Part shown: positions 5,335 through 11,258 of the stretch, one piece after another | Position numbering within the stretch: position 1 is the first letter of the stretch | Layout of the letters: each line of letters starts with the position of its first letter | DNA from: an uncultured Flavobacteriia bacterium | Lineage (GTDB): Bacteria > Bacteroidota > Bacteroidia > Flavobacteriales_D > Crocinitomicaceae | Direction: 5' to 3' | NCBI GenBank assembly: GCA_903930085.1 | Contig: CAIYXD010000343.1 | Coordinates: 1 to 11,258 of the forward strand | DNA length: 11,258 nucleotides | Translations under genes and position numbers: made by a program | The notes under the pieces: model-generated | The model's input: the letters and a program-made list of their open reading frames with translations, nothing else | Database searches by the model: none | Told to the model about the DNA's origin: nothing

Positions 5335-8067
5335 TTAAAACAATTTCATTTGTTCTTCATCTTCATCGTCTTTTTTTGTGAGATCCCATTCCACGGTTGT
5401 TCCATCGGTCGCTTCGTCTGAATCTTCCTCTTCATCGTCCATTTCTGCTTCGCCAATTTCCACTTGGTTCAATTCTTCCGGCCATTGCTCTTCAATTTCA
5501 TCTTGCGGCACAACAACAATTTCTTTGACTTTTAATTTTGTCAATTGATTACCCTGTGCTTTCATTCCTTTGATATCAATAAAATCCGCTAATTGAATTT
5601 CGTTGTCGGGAAGATTTTTTGTTTCCTTCAATAACTTATTGTAAATTATCTTGATTTTAGGACGGTAAGCAGTAGAAACTACATCCAAGTAGGAACCTTC
5701 TCCTTCGCTGATGAAAGAAACTTTTTTATCCGAAGTAACCTCGCACTGAAAACGTTTCACAAAATGCAAATCGCGCTCGCTATCATAGTAAACAGCAGAA
5801 ATTGCGCGGTGTGGATGCCACTTTTCAATGTGAATCATATCCTCATCAAAATGGTTAGAAAGGTCAAAATTCGTCAAGCGGTATTCCCCAGTTTTGTAGA
5901 GTGTAAGAATCTTATCTTCCCCTTTAAATGAACCTAGGAAAGTTCCTCTTTCTTCGTCGTTTAATCTGCCGACAACGGTATCAAACCAAATTTTGCGTGC
6001 TGCGAGCGTTGATCCACCAACTTCTTTTTGCGTGATTTTCTGAACAATTTCTTTGGTAACGCGATTCCCTGCCGACTGGCGACCTTTGATTAACAATTCA
6101 CCCATATCGACATCAAAACGCAGGCGCTTCAAATGTGGTCGCGGTCGCAATAAAATTGTCACAACTTCTCGTTCACCATTTGGATGCACGGAAAAATACA
6201 ACATTTTAGATCCTTTTGTGCCACGGGACAAATCGTATTCCGTATCTCGGGTAATGGAATTTACATAAAACCGTTTCATCATTGCCGATCCGCCAATTCC
6301 ATCTTGGTAAATCAAATGGTAAATAGTTCGTTTATCGCCTTTTTTCCATACGTCGGCGTGTACTATTCCTTTTCCAACAAATTTCTTCTCCGCAACTTTT
6401 GTCACCATCATTTTACCGGTTGCAAAGAAAATGATAACATCATCAATTTCAGAACAATCGTTAATCGCCTCCGTCTTTTTCAATCCATACCCAATAAATC
6501 CTTCCTCGTAATCGACGTATAATTTTCGATTGGCAATTATTACTTTGGAAGCATTGATCGTGTCAAATATTTTAATTTCTGTTTTACGCTCTTTACCTTC
6601 ACCGAAGCGTTTTTTCAAATCTTTATAGTAATCAATCGTATATTCAATAAGATTTGCAAGTTTTTCCTTTACTTGCACCATTTCCTCTTCAATTTTCAAT
6701 AAAAGATCATCCGCTTTCGAAGAATCAAATCGCGTGATACGAATCATTGGGATTTGCGTCAACTTTTGTAAATCTTCCTCTACAATTTCACGAATGAAAT
6801 CTTTTTTGAACTTTTTAAATCGATCAAACAAATACGTGTACAATGTTTCTCTATCGTGGTATAATTTGAAATCGATGTACATTTCTTCTCGGATAAATAT
6901 TTTCTCCAAAGTAGAAAAATGCCATTGTCGTTCCAACTCATCCAAACGAATTTCAAGTTCCAATTTCAATAAGCGAACTGTTGTATCCGTGTTCACTTTC
7001 AGAATCTCTGTTACGCCCATAAAACGAGGCGTATCCTTATCAATAATGGTTGAATTAGGAGAAATAGAAACTTCACAATCCGTAAACGCGTACAATGCAT
7101 CCAGCGTTTTATCCGGCGAAACACCTGGCGCTAAATGGATTATCACTTCAACATTTGCAGAAGTATTGTCCTCAATCTTTTTTATTTTAATCTTTCCCTT
7201 TTCATTCGCTTTTAATACCGATTCTATTAAAGATCCAGTCGTTGTGCCGAAAGGGATTTCATGTATTACAAGCGTTTTGTTGTCTACCTTTTTGATTTTT
7301 GCACGAACCCGCACTTTTCCGCCACGAAGTCCATCGTTGTAATTCGTGAAATCCGCCATTCCACCATTTGGAAAATCCGGTAAAAGCTCAATTTTCTTAC
7401 CTCTCAAATGATTGATTGACTGATCAATCAACTCTATGAAATTATGTGGCAAAAACTTACATGCCATTCCAACTGCAATTCCTTCAGCACCTTGCGCGAG
7501 AAGCAAAGGAAATTTCATTGGCAATTGATCCGGTTCTTTGTTTCGACCATCGTAAGAAGAAAGCCAATTGGTTGTTTTTGCATTAAACGCAACGTGCGAA
7601 GCAAATTTGGATAAACGCGCTTCTATGTAACGCGCTGCAGCAGCGCCATCGCCTGTCAATGTGTTTCCCCAGTTTCCTTGGCAATCGATCAATAAATCTT
7701 TCTGTCCCAATTGCACCAACGCATCGCCAATAGAAGCATCGCCATGCGGATGGTATTTCATAGTATTCCCGATAATATTCGCAACTTTATTATAGCGCCC
7801 ATCATCCATTTCCTTCATGGAATGCAAAATTCTGCGTTGAACAGGTTTTAAACCATCGTACAAAGAAGGAACCGCCCTTTCTAGAATTACATAGCTTGCG
7901 TAATCCAAGAACCAACTTTCGTACAATCCTCCGACAGGAACAATTTTATCGTCGACCAATTTACTTTCAAAAGGACTTTTATCGCTCTCAGGAGTTTCAT
8001 TATCCTGGTTCTCGTTATCCTCGTTTGCTAGATTATCATCCTGCTCTTCCAATTCGTCTTCCGCCAT
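5335..8067 (-). CDS. parC: DNA topoisomerase IV subunit A (ParC)
   Basis: Breakage-reunion subunit of a type IIA topoisomerase that works with ParE to decatenate and relax DNA. It opens with an acidic tail (1-30). The winged-helix region has LKPVQRRIL (73-81) and KYHPHGDASIGDALV (104-118). The catalytic pair is R146-Y147 in AAARYIEARLS, where Y147 forms the covalent DNA link. GAEGIAVGMACKFLPHN follows, then long coiled-coil arms (about 370-500). The C-terminal beta-pinwheel has degenerate blades (GRQSAGNRVTK near 661-671) and no canonical GyrA box QRRGGKG, which favours topoisomerase IV over gyrase. The last 45 residues are an acidic disordered tail ending in QMKLF. The usual QRDR serine is Ala (A111); D115 is kept. 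At 910 residues it is longer than E. coli ParC (about 750), from the acidic tails and C-terminal domain. It starts 2 bp after parE, so the two are surely co-transcribed and probably translationally coupled. Confidence 0.95.
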   Translation of the reverse strand: MAEDELEEQDDNLANEDNENQDNETPESDKSPFESKLVDDKIVPVGGLYESWFLDYASYVILERAVPSLYDGLKPVQRRILHSMKEMDDGRYNKVANIIGNTMKYHPHGDASIGDALVQLGQKDLLIDCQGNWGNTLTGDGAAAARYIEARLSKFASHVAFNAKTTNWLSSYDGRNKEPDQLPMKFPLLLAQGAEGIAVGMACKFLPHNFIELIDQSINHLRGKKIELLPDFPNGGMADFTNYNDGLRGGKVRVRAKIKKVDNKTLVIHEIPFGTTTGSLIESVLKANEKGKIKIKKIEDNTSANVEVIIHLAPGVSPDKTLDALYAFTDCEVSISPNSTIIDKDTPRFMGVTEILKVNTDTTVRLLKLELEIRLDELERQWHFSTLEKIFIREEMYIDFKLYHDRETLYTYLFDRFKKFKKDFIREIVEEDLQKLTQIPMIRITRFDSSKADDLLLKIEEEMVQVKEKLANLIEYTIDYYKDLKKRFGEGKERKTEIKIFDTINASKVIIANRKLYVDYEEGFIGYGLKKTEAINDCSEIDDVIIFFATGKMMVTKVAEKKFVGKGIVHADVWKKGDKRTIYHLIYQDGIGGSAMMKRFYVNSITRDTEYDLSRGTKGSKMLYFSVHPNGEREVVTILLRPRPHLKRLRFDVDMGELLIKGRQSAGNRVTKEIVQKITQKEVGGSTLAARKIWFDTVVGRLNDEERGTFLGSFKGEDKILTLYKTGEYRLTNFDLSNHFDEDMIHIEKWHPHRAISAVYYDSERDLHFVKRFQCEVTSDKKVSFISEGEGSYLDVVSTAYRPKIKIIYNKLLKETKNLPDNEIQLADFIDIKGMKAQGNQLTKLKVKEIVVVPQDEIEEQWPEELNQVEIGEAEMDDEEEDSDEATDGTTVEWDLTKKDDEDEEQMKLF

Positions 8068-8069
8068 TT

Positions 8070-9956
8070 TTATGAAGCAATTTCAAGGTTATCCGTATCT
8101 TCTTTTTCTTCCAATACTTCCACAATATCTTTTTCTACCCGTAAATTATCGATAATAAAATCTTGTCGTTCGGGAGTATTTTTCCCCATATAATAGGACA
8201 AGATAGAATCAATCGTTGCATCCTTCGATAAGAAAACTGGTTCTAATCGAATATCCGCACCGATAAAATGTTTGAATTCATCTGGAGAAATTTCACCCAG
8301 ACCTTTGAATCTTGTAATCTCAGGGTTTTTACCTAATTCTGCCATTGCAGAACGTCGCTCATCTTCCGAATAACAATAGATTGTTTTTTTCTTATTTCTA
8401 ACTCTGAAAAGTGGTGTTTGCAAAACGTACACATGGTTTCGCTTCACTAAATCTGGGAAAAATTGCAGGAAGAAAGTCAACAATAACATTCGAATGTGCA
8501 TGCCATCCACATCGGCATCTGTTGCAATTACAATATTATTGAAACGCAAATTATCCATATCTTCTTCAATATCCAGCGCTGCTTGCAAGAGATTGAATTC
8601 CTCATTTTCGTAAACAATTTTCTTTGTTAATCCATAACAGTTTAGCGGCTTTCCACGCAAAGAGAAAACAGCTTGTGTATTTACATCTCTGGATTTTGTG
8701 ATGGATCCACTTGCAGAATCTCCCTCGGTTATGAATAATGTTGTTTGTTCGCGACGTTCATCTTTCAAATCCGTTAAATGCGATCGGCAATCCCGTAGTT
8801 TTTTATTGTGCAGGTTTGCTTTTTTCGCGCGATCGCGTGCAATTTTTCGAATGCCCGATAATTCTTTGCGTTCCCGCTCGGATTGCTTAATTTTTCGTTC
8901 GATTAATTCCGCAACATCTGGATTTCGGTGTAAATAATTGTCCAGTTTATCTTTCAGGAAATCATTGATAAATGCCCGCATAGATTTACCATCCGGTTCA
9001 ATTTCCTGCGATCCAAGTTTTGTTTTGGTCTGGGATTCAAATACCGGTTCAATTACCTTTACTGCGATTGCAGCAACGATTGATTGGCGAATATCGGATG
9101 CTTCGTAGTTTTTATTGTAAAAATCTCGGATTACTTTCGCCACGGATTCTCTGAAAGCACTTTGGTGTGTTCCACCTTGTGTTGTATGTTGTCCATTCAC
9201 GAAAGAATAATAATCCTCTCCATATGTTCTTCCATGTGTAAAAGCAACTTCAATATCATCGCCTTCCAGGTGAATAATTGGATAAAGCGGATCGCCATCC
9301 ATATTATTTTCCAATAAGTCTTTCAACCCGTCTTTGGACTGGAACTTTTCTCCGTTGTAATACATTGCTAAGCCTCTGTTTAGGTAGCAATAATTCCACA
9401 TCATTTTATCCAGGTATGCCGTTTTAAAAGCGTGTTTTTTAAAAATCACATCATCCGGAATAAACTCAACGTAGGTTCCGTTTTGTTCATCCGTTGCCGT
9501 TATTGGGGAATCTTCGATTAATTCACCACGCACAAAAGCGGCTTGTTTTTTTTGTCCTTCGCGAACAGAATACACCATAAAATGAGCAGAAAGTGCATTT
9601 ACAGCTTTTGTTCCTACCCCATTCAGTCCGACCGATTTTTTAAATGCTTTAGAATCGTATTTCCCTCCGGTATTAATTTGCGAAACACAGTCAATTACTT
9701 TTCCCAATGGAATTCCACGACCGTAATCGCGCACAATAACCTTACCGTCTTTGACTTTGATATCGACGCGTTTACCATTTCCCATGACGAACTCATCGAT
9801 ACAATTATCCACAACTTCCTTCACAAGAATATAAATCCCATCGTCGGCAGCAGCGCCATCGCCGAGTTTCCCAATATACATACCGGGACGCAGACGAATA
9901 TGCTCCTTCCAGTCTAGCGAACGTATATTGTCTTCCGTATATTGATTTTCAGCCAT
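8070..9956 (-). CDS. parE: DNA topoisomerase IV subunit B (ParE)
   Basis: ATPase subunit of the same enzyme. The GHKL ATPase domain shows RLRPGMYIG (21-29), EVVDNCIDEF (47-56; E47 should be the catalytic base and N51 the Mg2+ ligand), DYGRGIP (77-83) and the lid loop VGLNGVGTKAVNALS (109-123). The transducer domain follows (about 225-400), with the QTKTKLG segment near 308-314 that senses ATP. The TOPRIM domain has EGDSASGS (410-417), DADVDGMHIR (479-488) and then PLFRV and RFKGLGE. At 628 residues it matches the compact ParE/GyrB form without the large insert of E. coli GyrB. The start is backed by a Shine-Dalgarno-like AAGGTG and a -7 promoter element in the 100-bp gap after rnz. The stop TAA is 2 bp before the parC ATG. 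ParE rather than GyrB is called mainly from the ParC partner. Confidence 0.95.
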   Translation of the reverse strand: MAENQYTEDNIRSLDWKEHIRLRPGMYIGKLGDGAAADDGIYILVKEVVDNCIDEFVMGNGKRVDIKVKDGKVIVRDYGRGIPLGKVIDCVSQINTGGKYDSKAFKKSVGLNGVGTKAVNALSAHFMVYSVREGQKKQAAFVRGELIEDSPITATDEQNGTYVEFIPDDVIFKKHAFKTAYLDKMMWNYCYLNRGLAMYYNGEKFQSKDGLKDLLENNMDGDPLYPIIHLEGDDIEVAFTHGRTYGEDYYSFVNGQHTTQGGTHQSAFRESVAKVIRDFYNKNYEASDIRQSIVAAIAVKVIEPVFESQTKTKLGSQEIEPDGKSMRAFINDFLKDKLDNYLHRNPDVAELIERKIKQSERERKELSGIRKIARDRAKKANLHNKKLRDCRSHLTDLKDERREQTTLFITEGDSASGSITKSRDVNTQAVFSLRGKPLNCYGLTKKIVYENEEFNLLQAALDIEEDMDNLRFNNIVIATDADVDGMHIRMLLLTFFLQFFPDLVKRNHVYVLQTPLFRVRNKKKTIYCYSEDERRSAMAELGKNPEITRFKGLGEISPDEFKHFIGADIRLEPVFLSKDATIDSILSYYMGKNTPERQDFIIDNLRVEKDIVEVLEEKEDTDNLEIAS

Positions 9957-9962
9957 TTATTT

Positions 9963-9968
9963 CACCTT
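9963..9968 (-). promoter_or_regulatory. Shine-Dalgarno-like site for parE
   Basis: The minus strand reads AAGGTG six nt before the parE ATG (9956), complementary to most of the anti-SD core. This stands out because the other leaders in the window are A/T-rich without an SD, as is usual in Bacteroidota. It also supports this start codon. Confidence 0.45.
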
Positions 9969-9981
9969 GATGCATAACAAA

Positions 9982-9989
9982 CAAAAATA
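9982..9989 (-). promoter_or_regulatory. Candidate -7 element for the parE-parC operon
   Basis: TATTTTTG on the minus strand matches TAnnTTTG exactly and would start a transcript about 20 nt before the parE ATG. The expected -33 position holds GTTTAA rather than a clean TTG; TTGs occur at spacers of 12 and 24 nt, which do not fit well. The 100-bp gap after rnz also suggests a separate promoter here. Confidence 0.42.
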
Positions 9990-10056
9990 ACAAGAGTAGC
10001 GCAATGTTAAACAGCAAGTTATTAGGACTTTTGAACGATTGAAGGTTGAAAAAGAC

Positions 10057-10974
10057 CTATCGGGAAATTGGATAACTTCGACCATCTTCGACCACCTCGG
10101 AATTTGGGAAAATAGCACTTGATTCTGTAAGATGTGTATCTGGATTCTCGTAGCGCGCACTTAAATGTCCAAGCAGTAATTTGTGCACATTTGCTTGGGT
10201 CGCAATTTTTGCTGCTTGTGCTGACGTAGTGTGAAATGTTGCTTTGGCTCTTTCGGAATCCCTTTCAATAAAAGTTGCTTCGTGGTACAGAACAGTTGCG
10301 TTTTTTATGTGAGGGACAATGGTTTCCCAATAACACGTATCAGAGCAAAAAGCGTAAGAAAAACTAGGTTTTGGCGGTAAAGTGAAATCCTCAAAATCCA
10401 CTATTTCGCCCGATTCTAGTGTTACATTTTCACCTTTTTTCAACCGTGGCAAATGTTCCAACTTCAATCCAGATCCTTTTATCGCTTCGGAAATTAAAGG
10501 TCTTTCTTTTATTTTTTCCTTAATCAAAAAGCCATTCGTTGGAATTCTATGTTTGAGTGGAAAAGTATGAATTTCTATTACGTTATCTTCAAAAATCAAT
10601 TTGGAATCTTTTCCATTCAGCGGGATAAAAACCAACTCAAAATCCAATCTTGCACCGCCAGCTTCCAGTTGGCTTCGAATCAGTTTTTCTAGCATTTCCG
10701 GACCATAAACAGTGATTCCCTTGTCTCGTCCCATCAAATGCATCGTACTTAATAAACCGGCCAAACCAAAAAAATGATCGCCGTGTAAATGGGAAATTAG
10801 AATATGAGAAATACGTTGGAATTTTATTCCGAACTTTCGGAGTTGCATTTGCGTCCCTTCTCCACAATCGATTAAAATATGTCTGTCGTTACACACAACA
10901 TATTGGGAGGTTGGATTTCTTCTAAGCGTTGGAATTGCTGCGCCACTTCCGAGTATTGTTACTTCAAAGTTCAC
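10057..10974 (-). CDS. rnz: Ribonuclease Z (tRNA 3'-processing endonuclease)
   Basis: Zinc-dependent metallo-beta-lactamase-fold endonuclease that cuts the 3' trailer from tRNA precursors in the cytoplasm, usually as a homodimer. It opens with FEVTILGSGAAIPT (3-16). The metal site is HLHGDH (62-67) with H142 in KHRIPTNGF, D212 in CSDTCY and H270 in LGHLSARY. HEATF (231-235) and HTT (248-250) are further family motifs. The flexible exosite arm that grips the tRNA elbow falls at about 155-185. At 305 residues it is the standard short bacterial form. The start codon is GTG at 10974, fixed by the conserved N-terminus and by the 4-bp overlap (GTGA) with the stop of the upstream STAS gene. This suggests translational coupling. 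A 100-bp gap then separates it from parE. Confidence 0.95.
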   Translation of the reverse strand: MNFEVTILGSGAAIPTLRRNPTSQYVVCNDRHILIDCGEGTQMQLRKFGIKFQRISHILISHLHGDHFFGLAGLLSTMHLMGRDKGITVYGPEMLEKLIRSQLEAGGARLDFELVFIPLNGKDSKLIFEDNVIEIHTFPLKHRIPTNGFLIKEKIKERPLISEAIKGSGLKLEHLPRLKKGENVTLESGEIVDFEDFTLPPKPSFSYAFCSDTCYWETIVPHIKNATVLYHEATFIERDSERAKATFHTTSAQAAKIATQANVHKLLLGHLSARYENPDTHLTESSAIFPNSEVVEDGRSYPISR

Positions 10975-11258
10975 GAATGCAATGCCTCAAGTGCTTCTTC
11001 TTTACTCGCTGTAATAGCTAAAACTTGGTCTAACTGAGAAATCTGGATTAACTTAAATACATTTGACTGTAAACCGCAAAGTATAAAACGACCATTTGAA
11101 TCCTTGCATAGGCGATTTGCGGAAAGAATAGCACTCAGGCCGGAAGAGTCACAATACTTTGTTGCGCTCAAATCCATAATGACATTATTGACACCGTTTT
11201 TATTCAATAAAATTAGTTCAGACTTTAGTTCAGAAGCATTGGAAGCGTCCAATTTGGA
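10971..11258 (-). CDS. STAS-domain protein (anti-sigma factor antagonist-like), N-terminus outside the window
   Basis: The last 95 residues of a small STAS-domain protein of the SpoIIAA/RsbV type. The open frame runs through the right edge, so the true start lies outside; about 15-25 N-terminal residues forming the first strand are missing. An in-frame TTG at 11252 is not the start, because it falls inside the conserved KLDASNASELKSEL stretch. The central motif YCDSSGLSAIL holds the serine region that is phosphorylated by a partner kinase in classical antagonists. The strands NVIMDLS and GRFILCGL and the helix VFKLIQISQLDQVL complete the fold. Such proteins normally switch partners with a serine kinase/anti-sigma factor, but no partner gene is visible. 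It overlaps the GTG start of rnz by 4 bp and is probably co-expressed with it. Its role with RNase Z is unknown. Confidence 0.9.
   Translation of the reverse strand, partial: SKLDASNASELKSELILLNKNGVNNVIMDLSATKYCDSSGLSAILSANRLCKDSNGRFILCGLQSNVFKLIQISQLDQVLAITASKEEALEALHS

Noticed and set aside
6734..7342. A 202-codon open frame on the plus strand inside parC
   Set aside because: It is antisense to a conserved part of parC, is rich in Ser, Phe and Ile as expected of a shadow frame, and has no recognisable domain. The same holds for the other plus-strand frames inside sbtA-like, sua5, parE and rnz.
8736..8750. QTTLF in ParE as a second clamp-binding motif
   Set aside because: It lies in the strand directly before the TOPRIM EGDSASGS motif and must be buried in the fold, unlike the free ParC terminus.
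5335..9956. Calling this pair gyrase (gyrA/gyrB)
   Set aside because: The A subunit has no QRRGGKG GyrA box and has degenerate C-terminal blades, and the two genes are adjacent as in parE-parC. Topoisomerase IV fits better.
9957..10160. A 67-codon minus-strand frame across the rnz end and the intergenic gap
   Set aside because: It overlaps the conserved C-terminus of RNase Z in another frame and has no domain or leader of its own.

Overview
This AT-rich window looks like part of a Bacteroidota chromosome, most likely Flavobacteriales. The gene families point there: the ParE/ParC topoisomerase IV pair, a STAS protein overlapping RNase Z, a two-domain Sua5 and a DUF6671 protein. So do the short A/T-rich leaders with mostly no Shine-Dalgarno and the -7 elements of the Bacteroidota type TAnnTTTG. 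A family- or genus-level call would be a guess. I see no phage, transposon, CRISPR, tRNA or rRNA. Apart from one regulator, every gene is on the minus strand and coding density is high; no gene-free stretch reaches 300 bases.

Layout from right to left, the direction of most transcription. At the right edge a STAS-domain protein, cut off at its N-terminus, overlaps by 4 bp the GTG start of ribonuclease Z (rnz). After a 100-bp gap with a candidate promoter come parE and parC, separated by 2 bp, which encode the two subunits of a type IIA topoisomerase, topoisomerase IV by its C-terminal domain. A membrane-anchored SIMPL-domain (DUF541) protein follows. The only plus-strand gene, a CbbR/CmpR-like LysR regulator, converges on it.

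Divergent from the regulator is a tight minus-strand cluster: a 94-aa protein I do not recognise, a DUF6671 protein, Sua5 (the first enzyme of t6A tRNA modification) and an SbtA-family permease. After a 195-bp gap with a good candidate promoter comes ornithine aminotransferase (rocD), cut off by the left edge.

How the genes fit together: most are housekeeping functions (tRNA 3'-end processing, t6A synthesis, chromosome decatenation). The suggestive part is the LysR/SbtA neighbourhood. In cyanobacteria SbtA is a bicarbonate transporter, and LysR proteins of the CbbR/CmpR type control inorganic-carbon genes. Here the regulator's promoter lies between two exact 13-bp repeats, beside a perfect palindrome. 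The permease, however, lacks the polar motif remembered from cyanobacterial SbtA, so its substrate is open. I did not find an obvious exotic system. The best leads are a possible sliding-clamp-binding peptide at the ParC C-terminus, a possible ITPase/YjjX-like fold in the DUF6671 protein, and the LysR operator layout.
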